DNA from: Phyto melanocephala
Lineage: Eukaryota > Arthropoda > Insecta > Diptera > Rhinophoridae
Assembly: GCA_941918925.1 (NCBI GenBank)
Contig: OW799233.1
Coordinates: forward strand, 146,880,223 to 146,944,222
Reading direction: 5' to 3'
Length of the DNA: 64,000 nucleotides
The notes under the pieces are model-generated. The model was not told the DNA's origin. It did not search any database and was given only the letters and a program-made list of their open reading frames with translations. Below are positions 36,244 to 48,551 of this stretch, in pieces; position 1 is the stretch's first letter, and each line of letters starts with the position of its first letter. A program made the translations under genes and the position numbers.

Positions 36244-36510
36244 CTTATGTTCTCCTAAAGTTATGCTCTATTAAAAATGGGTATTAAGGAAAATTTTGAC
36301 CTAAGTAAAAAAAAATTATCTCTAAACAATATAAACAGTTTATTTTCATGTACTAATGGCTAACAAATTTTAAAATTATACAAAACTTATTTCGTTTGAA
36401 AATCTTTTAAAAGCAAAATGTTATAGAAGTTTAAAAATCAAAATCTTACTAATAAGTTTCCCGTTTTAGAAAAATGCAGAGAATGTATATTTTAAATCAC
36501 CCTGTGGCCC
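36244..36510 (+). repeat. Dispersed repeat C, copy 2
   Basis: Matches 4754-5010 in the same orientation, including GTACTAATGGCTAACAAATT and CGTTTGAAAATCTTTTAAAA. It interrupts an inverted family A copy. Confidence 0.65.
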
Positions 36511-36715
36511 TTAAAATTTAACTTTAAATTCACTTTCTTCCTCTTAAATTCATGTAAATTCTCTATGAATAAAGATTTTGGAATACTAAAGGACTATATT
36601 GAAATATCTAAGTTATGTTTATTAGCAGAAACTTTATTGACACGCGTATTTTAACGGCCACTTTCATTGAAAGACTAAATTTTCGAAAACATTTTACTAG
36701 CATACCGAAGTTATA

Positions 36716-37322
36716 ATGGGTGGTTTAATTTTGAGGGACTATGTTGATTTTGAATAAAATTATTATGAAATTATTATCATTTGTTTTTATAATGATAATA
36801 TTTGTATGCTTCAATTATGTATGGGACAAAATATCGGCCAAATGGCCCCCCAACCTAGGCGGCACACCACGATCCGATAGTCCAAATTTTCTATGACACT
36901 GTTGATGCTCGATTGTTGGGCACGATGATGAGTCGAGGTTGCTTGCTCTTTTGCCACGTTATCGTGAAAAACAGCAATGTTTCCCATTCAACGAACTAAG
37001 ATGGCATTCACAGATGTTTTCACATTTCATACAGACCTGTTTTGCAGAAATTTAAATATTTTTTACAATTCTCCCGATTGTGGACGAATTCGAACGATTA
37101 TGTTGACCAAAAGAATCACGAAGTGCACAAAATGCTTTTTGATTTGAACGCGCATTTTTATAAAAATCTTTAATATTTAAAAGCGTTGCTCGATTGCGTA
37201 TCTTTCCACGGTTCAAATTAAGTTAGTCTGAGATTGAGAAATGTCAAATGAAATACAAGAAAAAAGTTGAAGTTTAGATGTGGTTCACCTTAAACATGGG
37301 CCCTTGAAATTTAACCACCCTC
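36716..37322 (-). mobile_element. 607-bp mariner-type MITE, second copy
   Basis: The ends ATGGGTGGTTTAATTTTGAG and TTTAACCACCCTC are inverted repeats next to TA (36714-36715, 37323-37324). It matches 31334-31949 along its whole length, inverted, and sits at the same place within family A. Transposase remnants are decayed. Confidence 0.85.
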
Positions 37323-37468
37323 TACAAAGAAAGTGATACATATTTTATTATAAAGAGATTATTCTATAGCAATTAACAAAATAATAAATATTGTGCTTTA
37401 AATGTACACAAAATTGGTGGTGGGTATAAAAGATTCGGCACAGCCGAATATAGTGCTCTTACTTGTTT

Positions 37469-40400
37469 ATTTATTTATTACTTTATTTTTTGTTATTTTT
37501 ATCGTCAATAGAAGCAGCAGTCAAAGAAGTAAAAGTATATTTATCTTCTGGTGGTTTAGTTATAAAAACATTACATGTGCCACACGGTAAACACTGCATT
37601 TTTTTACGGATTTTTTTTATCATTTTCTTTAGAGGTTGTTTTATTATTTTTTTTTTTTTTGTAGATTTTGTCTTCTTGTATTGGTATAGTGATGAATATT
37701 ATTACATTTTTGTAGAATCTTTTCTTTATCTTACTTATATTTTTAAGAAAAATTTCTATCTCTATACGCGACAACATTGGGTAATTCTATAAGATTCTCT
37801 TCTTTTTTTTTTTTGTTGTTTTTTTATTACAGTAGCCGCAATTGTCATATACTGACAACACTATAAACATTTCTTGTTATTGACATCAAACCAAAAAAAA
37901 ATGTGTTTTGTTTTTTTTTGCTTTTATCATCAACATTTGTGAGCCTTTGTGTTTATTTGTGCATGTGTATGTAATGTAATACACTCAGTTTGTCTGTGAC
38001 AGAAGTTATACAGTCAAAATATTAGCAACAAAATAATCTAGATATTGGTTTATTACATATTTATTTACAGTACAGTGGAGTTGGGAGTGTCAAAAAAAAA
38101 AAAGAAATCGCTTTAAAGAATTTTATATTGATTTTTATCGAAGAAACGTATTAATGTCATTACATCAAAGTAACTTCTACATTCATTTAATGTAATTGTT
38201 ATTGAAGCAAAGGCATTCATGTATATTAGCGAATAAATTAAATTACTTATAGTATATCTGATAAAAATTTCAAAAAAAAAGTTTTATAATTTGTTTGATA
38301 AGGAAAGAAATTACGAAGTTTTCACTTAATATTTTGAATTTCTAAAAATTCCAGAGGTATATATATACTTGTGTTATTAGTTCATATTTTACTAAATAAT
38401 TTTTTCTTTAAATTAATTATGTTTTAAAGTTGGAACAAAAAAAAATATAATGACAATTTTGAAAAGATTTTTTTTAGAAAATTTGAAAACTATAATAAAT
38501 TTATCAGAAATATATTGCTTAAGGAAATTCATCAATGTTTTTTTAAAAACGAATATTATGTGATCATTTTTTTTTTGTTTCTTTAATAAAAAATATTTTT
38601 ATGAAAATAATATTTGTTAAAAAGTTCCTCAAAAAAAACTATTACGAGAATTTTTTTATAAAAAAATACTGAGGAACCAAACTTCCAATTTTTTATATAA
38701 AAAAAATAATAAACGTTTTTTGTTTAAAAATATTTAAGCTTTTTTTCTCTACAAACTAATTTACCAAGTTTCCTATAACAAATATTTTAAATTATTTTTT
38801 TTTAATAAAAAAAAAAAAATGTAAAATAAATCCTAATGAACATTTTTATTTAAAATTCAATAAAAAACTGTATGACAAAGCCAGTGCAAAAGAATTTTTA
38901 AACAAAAAATTTTAGCAACAGAAAATTAATTAGAAAACAGCTGTGAAACTAAAATTTATCACAAATATTGTAGGAAAAAAGCCCTTTAAAATTTTTTATC
39001 CAAAATTTTTTTAAAAAACTATCTAACCTTAATATCACTTTTTTGTTTTTTTTTATAAAAAATTGTTTATTAATGACCAATATTTCGCTACCAAGCTTCT
39101 TCAGGGTAATATGTATACAAATTGATTGTAAAATTTACTTAAGTCTTATATAACTTTACAATTTGTCAGCATTAAATAATTAATACCGTGACATACTGTC
39201 GTTTTTTTTTAAGTGATAATTTATAGAATTTAGATTGTTAAAAAATTTTGATCTTATATCACTGTATATATATATAAGGTAACTAAAGCAAGCATTAGCA
39301 TATCATACATAGGAAAATATAAAGTTAAAATAAATGTTAATGAAATTTTAGATTAACTATTGCAATATTTAAGTTCTTTAAAAAAAAAAAAACTTTTATA
39401 ACGTAAAATTCAAGAATGCTAATTATTATTTGCAATTTAAAGAATCCCGTTTATATTAGAGTATATAACCAAACTTTTAATTTTAATTTTTGTCAAAAAT
39501 AATTTTAACTGATACAAAAAATGACATAGTAGTGGCATTTTTTATTTAAAAATTAAGCATAAGTGAGAAATTCTATTACAAAAGTATTTCTTATAAACAA
39601 AATTAGGTAAAGAGTTAAAAAAAAATATTCTTTTAAATTTTCGTATAATAATTCTAATCTTTGCTTTACCATATAGATATGTAAAATTATTAGGCATGTA
39701 GAGTAAAACAAAATGAATGCTGAATGAATGTTTGTCAGCATATTCATTTTGCCCCAGTTACTGACAAATCATTAACGTAAAAAATGCAATATATAGAATT
39801 AAAACTTCAATTCCTTACGTTTTTTACAGTCTTACAACCTGCCATAAATGGCAATTTTTAAAATTGTTGACAAATTTTATTTTTCTCTTTAGTTTCTTTA
39901 TAATTTTTCCGTTTTTTTCGCCTGTCTATTTATTTACTCATCTTATAAAGATAACAACATATGAACGGAACAGAGCATTAACAAAAATACAGTGGTTTTA
40001 TTTTATTTATTTTTTTTTCGTCAATATATTATACTTAAGTTTGTCGGATGGTGTAACTATATGTATATATAGGGATTATTTTTTTCTATATCAAGAATGT
40101 GTGTAAGTATTACATTTGATGTAACATATCTTTTCTATGTCGTACATCTTTTTTCCCAAAATACACATAAAAGAGAAAAATATAAAGCAGCCCACGGCTG
40201 TTGGTGTTTAGTGTATTGGGTTTGAATTGACTACAACACATTTCAATCATATATGAAACAGACAAAACCACAAGATTTCCATTCAACTGCAACTGAGTGT
40301 TAGGGAAAAGTGTTAAAAATTCTACAATAAATAAATATGAATGAGTGAGAATATATATTTACATAAATGATTTTAGCTATACATATGTGCAAGTTTGTGG

Positions 40401-42105
40401 GTTTTTTTTTTCTTTTGCTAAATGTGCTGGTGTGATATATAATGCTGCAATATTTTTGGGAATTAATGTCATATTTTTAACACACGCACTAGAACATATA
40501 CGTCGCAATCACATATACCAAACAAAACGTAAACCTATGTATTGAAGATATTGAAGTGAATCTCTTTAAATTTGTTCGAAAAATGGACAATATATTTGTT
40601 CATACATACCTACATACACGTATTTATTAATATATATGTATATACATACTATTGTCAACATATTTATTGTGCTCTAAATAAAATGTAAACAAACTAATCC
40701 ATAGCATAAAACAAACTATTAAAACTGTCACATGTTAAATGCATAAACCGTTGTGACTTTAAAATTAAATATTTATATCTTACAGATAAATCGCTTAGTT
40801 TCAATATCTTCTTTTTTTTACAAATTAAACGAACGTTTAACAGGAATTCTAAGAAAAAGTAAAATTTTTTACTAAAACGTTTTCCTTCTTATGTGTTAAA
40901 TTTCACTGTATTGAAATAAACAAATATGTATATAAAAATATTGCCTAAATAAAACTATCGAGATAAAAATCTTGTTAAAATACATTTAAGTAAAAATATT
41001 TTCTTTATCGCCTTTTATTTCAAGGTGTCTGTGGTAAAGCAAATATTATTTAAACGTGATGAAAAAAATTTCATTATGATAGAAGTGTTAAGATTTAAAA
41101 TAAAATTATTTATAGACTGAAGAAATTAATATTTCATATATGAAAAACAACTGTAATAATCTTTAAATAGTTTCTAAGAAGAAACTTTAATAACAAAGTA
41201 GGTAATAAAAAAATACTATTGGTGAATTCATAAGGTGCTATATGTTGTCTTGTCATTATGTTAGAATTTGAAAAAAGGTTAGAAATTTTACAATAATCTA
41301 TACAATAATTTTCATAAATTATAACGTATTTGGAAAATATTATTATTATGACAATACGACACTTAGGACTTTTTATGAATACTCCATATATGTAACAAGC
41401 ATAATATTAAAACAAAACTGTTGATCATAAAACATGTTTCTTTTAGATTATAAAGATATTATAGTAATTTTTATTACATACATGTTATATGATATTTTTT
41501 TAAATAAAGCTAAAAAAAAATAATAAACTAAAAACTAGTATAAAAATAATATGTGGTTTTATAGCATTTAACTAAAATCTAAAATTATATTAAGCAAACG
41601 TGAATCTACATTAATAAGTTACCTAATTTTACGTACGAGACCCACATTTAAATATAAAAATTATAATAAATCTATTAAAGCACAATGGGCAATTGGGTGT
41701 GTTACTACTGTTTGGTTTTATTTTAGTTTTATTGCCGCAGCACAGAAACTTGTTGCTCTAGTTTAATTACGTTTTTTTGTTTTTTGAAGAGTTGTTACCG
41801 TTTTGAATTCAGCTAAGCTTTGGGTTGATGAAAGCCGATTTGTTTTTATGCTTTTGATTTCTGATTGGGAAAACAAGGCATTAAAAGAGCTGTAAAATAT
41901 GTATTTCTAAACATCTACAAGTGATTGTTTTTTGAAATTTTTGGTTGCTTACAGTTCGTTAATAAGAAAAGGCAGTGGTAGTTTAAGGTTTATGATTGAT
42001 TCAAAAAAAATTATTCAAAGTATTAAGCCAATTTATTTTTAAACAATTTTTTAAACAATAAATTGGTTTCGTTACAACCAATGCACTCCATAAATATGGT
42101 TAGTG
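37469..42105. other. Long AT-rich noncoding stretch
   Basis: No coding frame with family motifs. The stem-loop motif at 39079-39110 (minus strand: CTGAAGA, A, GCT, loop, AGC, GAAATATT) belongs with those at 27370 and 32840. Otherwise homopolymer-rich sequence with nothing recognised. Confidence 0.5.
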
Positions 42106-42346
42106 GTAATTGACGACATTTTTGGGCAAATGCCTACATAAAACATTGTCAGATTTACGCCCCTTACACAAAATTTGCAACAACGCTTATCTTTTGAATA
42201 CAGTGCCGTATTTGACCTCACCGTTTGTGCATCTTTTGGCGTTTAATGACTCAAATCGTAAATCATTGATATCAACGTTACCCAATTGTGAAAAAACAAA
42301 AAATCACGAGCATGATTTGGTAGTGCGAATTATTGAGGCTGCATAA
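42106..42346 (-). pseudogene. Possible piggyBac-like transposase tail, relic
   Basis: On the minus strand one frame reads LNAKRCTNGEVKYGTVFKR, the next reads KRCCKFC, and a third continues KGRKSDNVLCRHLPKNV. Put side by side these recall the cysteine-rich tail of piggyBac transposases (C-x2-C, K-R-K/R-x-T/S, C-P-x-x-P). The needed frame changes make this tentative. The plus strand has a 78-codon frame over the same bases (42110-42346), and base composition is less AT-rich than the flanks, so real coding origin is likely on one strand or the other. Confidence 0.3.
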
Positions 42347-43751
42347 GCTGGTTTAAAATAATTTGCGAATACATGTAATCATATATGGTAAACGTTCAAT
42401 GTACTTAACAAAAATTCTCTCTAGGTTTTAATAAAGTGTCACATTTCTAAGCATACAGCGAAAGTGGTCGAAAATTCCGTAAGAAATAACCTGTTTGTTT
42501 ATATTTTTATATAGACATACAAAGGAAGCTTAACTTGGCAGTGAGTCTTGACAGTAAGTTATGAATAAAATTCGTTGGATTTTATGGCGCTCTATGTTTT
42601 TGTAAAAAAAATATAAAAAACTGTCTCCTTTTCAAAAATAAAAATTTTGGGGTTTCTTTAGAAAACAAAGTACGAATGGTATATTCAGCCGTGTTGAATT
42701 TTACAGTCACCACTTCGTAGCTTAGCTTAGATATTATCTTATATGATATTTTGCTTTATTATCCGCATTTTGTTTAGGACGCAATTTTGTATTTAAGGTT
42801 TTACTGTAATTTATTTGTCAAGCCTTTTTTTTAATATCAATATTGTGGGAATTCAAGGGAGTGAATCCGTAATTACTGTCATTTACCCATATATCCGCCA
42901 TTTTAGTTTGGGACGCAGTCTTTAATTTTAACTTTTTCATTATTTACTGTATTACACTGACAAAGTCCTATCTATCGTTTGATACCAAATTGAGGGGTTT
43001 GAAGTGGGTACATTTTTAATTGATTCGATCCATATATAAATTATTACACGCCATTTTGTTGTGGCGGCCATATTGGATATTCAACTTTTTAAGTATTCTA
43101 TTTTTGCTAGTCATGTTATTTCTTTTGATACCCATGTGGTGCCTATGTGTTGCACAGAGGCTGAAAAACGACTTTCGCTTGTAAATTTTAGGAAAAACAT
43201 CGATGTTTTAGTATTTTTGTTCTTATATTTCAGTTACTTTCCAACTGATTTGTCAGTTTTTCTCAGCAGTAATTATTGAAACTACGGCTTGTATTCTGGT
43301 GTCTCTTGCATGTCCAAAAATTAATTTGAAGCTTTAATACCATGACATATTAAAAAAAACCATATATTTTTAAAATTAATTATGCCTATAAATTAATCGG
43401 TAAGTAATCGATTTGTCTACAATTTTAAAAAATATATCCAGAGCCTTATTGTTCCTTTAACTTTGGGCTGAAAGATGTAGTTTTTGTGGTATAAATATGG
43501 GGGAAAAAAGAGGCAGTCGTGTTCATTTGTTCATATCTTATAAAGTTACTAGGCGATCATGCAGGATTTCAAAAGCAATTTATATCCGGATATTTTGAAA
43601 ATATTGATACTACATGTAGATCTGAGTAACACGTGGGGCTTTCAGAACTTTATTTTAACTAACACACACACGGACAACTCACCTAGTTATAAGCTTTCAG
43701 AAAATATATACTTAATGGAGTCAGAAATGAATCTATATATATAAAAGTGAA

Positions 43752-43755
<4 letters not shown>

Positions 43756-43792
<37 letters not shown>
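43756..43792. repeat. TG microsatellite
   Basis: About 18 uninterrupted TG units near the 5' end of the Helentron-like element. Confidence 0.95.
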
Positions 43793-43794
<2 letters not shown>

Positions 43795-43879
43795 GCTGTA
43801 GACTCCGAAACTGTAAAACCGATCGGGCTCAAACTTTGGCAAGTTGTTGTACACATACCAGGGAGTGTTTATGGGTGAA

Positions 43880-44530
43880 AAAAGTGGGCGGGGCCACGCC
43901 CATAAAAATTAGTTATCAGTTTTAGCTACTTGCACTTGACCGATTTTGCTGAAACTTTGCACACATATTGAGCTGTCATGACTTAAAATTTTGTGATAAA
44001 AAAAGTGGGCGGGGCCACGCCCCTAAAAAAGTTTTAATTTTGAGGTACTTGCACTGGACCGATTTTTCTGAAACTTTGCACACATACTAAACTGTCATAA
44101 CCATATAATTTCGTGATTAGAAAAGTGGGCAGGGCCACGCCCCCCATAAAAAAAGGTTATAATTATGAGGTACTTCCACCAGACCGATTTTTCTGAAACT
44201 TTGCATACATTTCGAGCTGTCATGACTAAATATCTTCGTGATTAGAAAAGTGGGCAGTGCCACGCCCATAGAAAAAAGGTATCATTTTGAGGTACTTGCA
44301 CTGGACCGATTATTCTGAAACTTTGCACACGTATTGGACTGTTATGACTTTACAATTTCATGATTAGAAAAGTGGGCAGGGCCACGCCCATTAAAACAAT
44401 TATAATTTTGAGGTACTTGCACTGGTCCGATTCTTCTAAAACTTTGCACACATATTGAGCTGTTATACAATTTCGTGATTAGAGAAGTGGGCAATGCCAC
44501 GCCCATAAAAAAATTATAATTTTTAGGTTT
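43880..44530. repeat. Six tandem units of about 120 bp
   Basis: The motif GTGGGC followed by GGCCACGCCC recurs at 43884, 44005, 44125, 44250, 44372 and 44487 (spacing 121, 120, 125, 122, 115). Each unit also holds GAGGTACTTGCACTGG and CTGAAACTTTGCACACAT or variants. The short inverted pair GTGGGCGGGGCCACGCCC gives each unit a hairpin. Confidence 0.85.
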
Positions 44531-44668
44531 TTGCACTTGATATTCAATTAAAATTTAGAATGCATTTCGATTCATTAAGGGGCGTAGCAACGTGCGCCGG
44601 GTTTGGCTAGTATTATATAAACTACAAACGGAATAACAAAGATATAAATACCCTAGAGCATCACAGTG

Positions 44669-47130
44669 AAAGTAAAAACAAATATCAACCACGTAAATAA
44701 AGCAGTGTTAAAAACCTAAAACATCGGAAGTATTTTTTTTTTAATATTGTTTCAAACGACAAGTGCTTAAATTAAAAATATTATAAATAAAATCTATAAA
44801 TGGGATGTAGGATTCGAGAAGGTATTAAGAAAATAACATTTATAGCACAATTAAAAATATATCTATGGTAAAACCAAAAAAAGTATGATGATAGAATTTT
44901 GTCACAGACTGAATACTAGTAATCGTTTATGTGTCTCAGAACTAAAAACGATTCTTTCACTTAAAAGACGTTGTATATCTCTGTTATGTTTTTATTTATT
45001 TATTTTTTTAATCTATACACAAAAATCGGTCGACTTTAAAAGTAAAAGTGAAAGGAAACACATCTTTACTCTATGATTACTCTAGTCTAGAGTATCGCAA
45101 GTCTTAGTGCAGCGATTATATTGAGCAGTATTTAACCGCAAAGAAGAAATATGGTTGTGGTAACCATAATCGAAGAGCAACATACTATGATTGAATTGTA
45201 TGATTGTGGGTAAAACATACAATAATTGCCAATTATTATTATTATGTTTAATTGAAGCATAATGTAATAACAATATGTATGACTGCAGTTAAAATCGACT
45301 ATATTTGCTTTTTTTACGGCAAATTATTGTCTTGAGCTATTATATATTTTTTTTTAAATTTTCTTGTTTATTCTCAAGTTTCTCAAATTTTTTCACAATT
45401 TTTTGTATTTTTTTTGACATCTAAACTATTAAAATATTAAAAATTTATTCAGTTGAAATCAAATTATTATTAAAGAAAATCATAGCTTGATTGTTTTGTA
45501 ACCATACTATTGTCGCACCTTTTATTAAATAATTTTTTTTAATTTTTAATGCTTTTGAATATAATCTTATTTTTGTGGCATTAATTTTTTTGAATGTCGA
45601 AATTTTTATGAAAAATTAACATTTAATGATGCAATGCAAATAAATGCTTGGCTATTGTGACAAAATATATGATGAAATAAAATAAAAATAACCATTTCTT
45701 ATTTTCAACAACCAAGTATTTTTATAGCGAATATAATATGACCATCGTGATCATTTCGTAACCATGGGTTTTCTTTGCGTGTATAGAAGCCTAGTAACGA
45801 AAAAAATGAGCTTGTTAGGCGATATACTTAATAGAATTTTAAAATTCTAATTATCAATTTTAACTATATTTAAAGGATTCTTTATTTTACTCAGACATAA
45901 AATAAATATCAGAGTACACCAAACTAGATAACTTCCAAGGTTAAACAGTATTACAGATTTAAAATTCTTTAACTTTTTTTAAGACTATTAAAGATTAAAA
46001 CAGATTTAAAAACTAATGTCTTATCTTTTATATTTATCTTGTTTTATTGATTAGATCTGAACAATATATATCTAATAACGTATATAAATTAAAAATTTAA
46101 TTGGTGCTTGTTGTAAGCTTAACAATTTTTCATGCCTCTCATAAATATTAGAAATTTATTATTGATTTTGCATATGTCTCATAAATATTTTAAAAATGTT
46201 TTGAACAGTCGATTTTTTTATTATCTAAAACACTGATGTGTATGTTTATTTTTTAAACTACGAATGTAGTAAAAAAGAACAGGTAACAAAAATATTGCCG
46301 GTGGAAGGCAATTGTGATTTACACTAAATGTGTCCTAAAATAAGGTGTATTCATATTTGTAAAGTTTCAAATGAGTTTAGATGTATTTTATTTAAAATTT
46401 AGCATACAAAAAGTTCGTATTGTTAAATAGATATTAAATATATTTTATTAATTTTTAAAATGAGCCTAATAGTTTATTTAGATAAATTTACAATGAAAAT
46501 TTTGTTGAGTAAATATATGATGAATTTGAAAAAAAATATATGTATTATACAATGTATATTAAGCCTAAATCTAAAGGGTAAACAAACCAACAAATTGAAA
46601 AATTTTTATAATTAAAATAACTTAAGCTTATCATTGCCATAATTAAAAATCAATTGCGGTTGTAGGGTGTTTAAAACTTGTCTTTTATATTAAACCAAAA
46701 GAAGAAAAAAAAAAAGTATGATAAACCACTCAAACCTGTCGACCTATTTGGCTACACTTAATTACCAATTAATTATAAGTTTGTGTGCTTCAACATTAAC
46801 ATTCCGAGCGTTTTTTTTTTATTATAGCTGTATCATCATATATCTGTCTTTGTACACGTAAAAATCTATACTCTATATATATTTATTTGCTTATTTGTAG
46901 GTTTGTTTATGATCTATAGAAGCCTACGCCATAAAACCGTTTATTTTTTTCAATTTTGACAGTGAGTTAATAAATATAAGGGCAGTAGTTAACAAAATAT
47001 GCAGTACCTACGAAGTTTTTTAATAGATTCCAAATACACCTAAATATATTCGCCTTCAGTTCTGGCAATCAAACCTTTCTTTCACTTTCACTTCATAAAT
47101 ACATATATTATGACTAAACTATAAGATTGA
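44669..47130. other. AT-rich noncoding stretch with a loose inverted repeat
   Basis: CGCAAAGAAGAAATATGGTT at 45135 loosely mirrors AACCATGGGTTTTCTTTGCG at 45759-45778, possibly an old MITE. Otherwise nothing recognised. Confidence 0.45.
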
Positions 47131-47445
47131 CAGCAGTTCTGGTACTCACAACCCACTTTCTATAGAAAAGTTTGAAAAAATAAGGATATTCCCTTGCAAA
47201 GTATTCAATTGAATAAAGATTAGTATTTTTTATATTATAAACGCTTTTGACCTAATCAGAGTGTTCAAGACTGACCAGTGCGACTACACACACAGAAAAA
47301 AAGAGTATCGGTTGTGAGTGCTGTAAATCATATAGTTTTGTTATGATAGTAGAATTTTATGGTTGTATTTAAAGCATTTCGATATGGAGTGTAAAATAAG
47401 AAATTATGATTTTTGGAATAGAAATTATAGAAGCACAGAACAAAA
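47131..47445 (+). repeat. Dispersed repeat E, copy 2
   Basis: 47287-47445 matches 27599-27766 in inverse orientation. A second GGTACTCACAACC at 47151 faces GGTTGTGAGTG at 47311, so this copy has an inverted pair about 160 bp apart. Confidence 0.5.
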
Positions 47446-47710
47446 ATTTGTAATGCATAAACTAAACCATTCGCATCGCAATGAATTTAATTGTCTGTTC
47501 TCTGGGTTTTTTATATGCTAAAAATTTCGACAAAAATATCAGGCAATATTTTAAATTCTATGTGACTTCTAACAAGGGCTCTTAAGTTTTATTGCTTTTA
47601 ATTTGGTTTGTGGTTCTTTTGTCAGTTGTTATTAACACTATACGTTTTTAATAAAACAATATATTAATAATAAATTAATTGATATCTTAAGTTTAAAGAA
47701 AGCAATAAAA

Positions 47711-48551
47711 AACAAGTAAGAGCGCTATATTTGGCCAAGCCGAATCTTATATACCCTTCACAACGTGTAGTCATGCAATAACAGTAGTTTGTATCACCAT
47801 TCCCCATATGAAATACGTACATACATATAAAAAACATACATATATAAAACCATCCCATTGTAAAATTATGAGTTTACGTATGTATGTTAAAAAAAAATAA
47901 AAAAAAAAATAATAAAAAAAAATTAAAAATAAATTAAAAAAAAAATTTAAAAAAAAAATTTAAAAAAAAATTTAAAAAAAAATAATTAAAATATATATAA
48001 TAAATATAAAACAAAAAAAAATAATAAAAAAAATAATAAAAATATAAATAATATATTAAATAAAAAATAAGAAAATTAAAAAAAAAATAAAAAAAAAAAT
48101 TTAAAAAAAATATAAAAATAAATAAAAAAATTTTTTTTTGGCTCAGCTGGGATTCGATGCCACATTTTATCTAACCAGTATACACGTTTGTCTGTATGTA
48201 TGTTGTTGTTCTAATGTTGTTTTTGTGAAAAAAAATCGAGGTGGTCGTGGGTTTTTGCTCATATCTCAGTTGTTTATGAACCGATGTTTCTGATTTTCAA
48301 TACCGATCTGCTCCCAAATATTTTTGACATTTTAATACCTCACCCGGGTCCAGGCGATATCGCGGGGCTTCAAAAAGTTGATTTCAACATACACACGGAC
48401 AGACGGACAGACTGACAGAGCTTAATCGACTCCCCTATTCATAAGCTTTCAGAAAATATATACTTTATGGGGTCGGAAATGAAAATTGTAGAAATTTCAC
48501 AAGGAATGACAAGCCTATATATACCCTTTTTCACTGTGTGAAGGGTATAAA
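47711..48551 (+). mobile_element. Family B repeat, copy 2
   Basis: It opens AACAAGTAAGAGCGCTATAT, with the hairpin degraded to TTTGGCCAAGCCGAA, then CCCTTCACAACGTGTAGTC. An A-rich tract of about 250 bp follows (47888-48138). The tRNA-like module is at 48140-48183 (minus), then the GACGGACAGACGGACAGACT tract, and it closes with ACCCTTTTTCACTGTGTGAA then GGGTATAA. Complete copy, inverse to copy 1. Confidence 0.8.

Larger units (their letters stand above)
34817..37468 (-). mobile_element. Family A repeat, copy 6, inverted, with nested MITE and repeat C
   Basis: It starts with the right-end hairpin (TACCCGCCACC / GGTGGGGGTA) and ends with GGTGGTGGGTATAAAAGATT, ATTCGGCACAGCCGAAT and CTTACTTGTTT. 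It is thus a complete copy in inverse orientation to copy 1. The GACGGACA tract is at about 34961-34979 in complement. Interior CACGCCCACTTTTACGCCC units repeat at about 300-bp spacing. Repeat C lies at 36244-36510 and a mariner-type MITE at 36716-37322. No protein is encoded. Confidence 0.8.
43730..44611 (+). mobile_element. Helentron/DINE-like element with internal tandem repeats
   Basis: It begins ATCTATATATATAAAAGTG, runs into a TG microsatellite (43756-43792) and then TAGACTCCGAAACTG. It ends GGGCGTAGCAACGTGCGCC and GGGTTTGGCTAGT. There are no terminal inverted repeats and no clear duplication, as expected for rolling-circle elements. It lies cleanly inside a family D repeat, which gives firm borders. 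No Rep/helicase is encoded, so it is non-autonomous. Confidence 0.6.
42661..44668 (+). mobile_element. Family D repeat, copy 3, split by a Helentron-like element
   Basis: The left end has ACAAAGTACGAATGGTATAT and CAGCCGTGTTGAATTTTACA, a degraded version of the shared hairpin. The interior has CCATTTTGTTGTGGCGGCCA at 43051-43070. The right end (about 43660-43729) has ATAAGCTTTCAGAAAATATA and AATGGAGTCAGAAATGA, then, after the insertion, CAAACGGAATAACAAAGATA and CATCACAGTGAAAG (44627-44668). No coding content. Confidence 0.6.

Noticed and set aside
43757..44530. Regular repeats as a CRISPR array
   Set aside because: Units are contiguous tandem copies of about 120 bp with no unique spacers, in a eukaryotic transposable element.
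44342..44536. 64-codon minus-strand ORF with internal repeats
   Set aside because: It reads through the 120-bp tandem units of the Helentron-like element and has no independent support.
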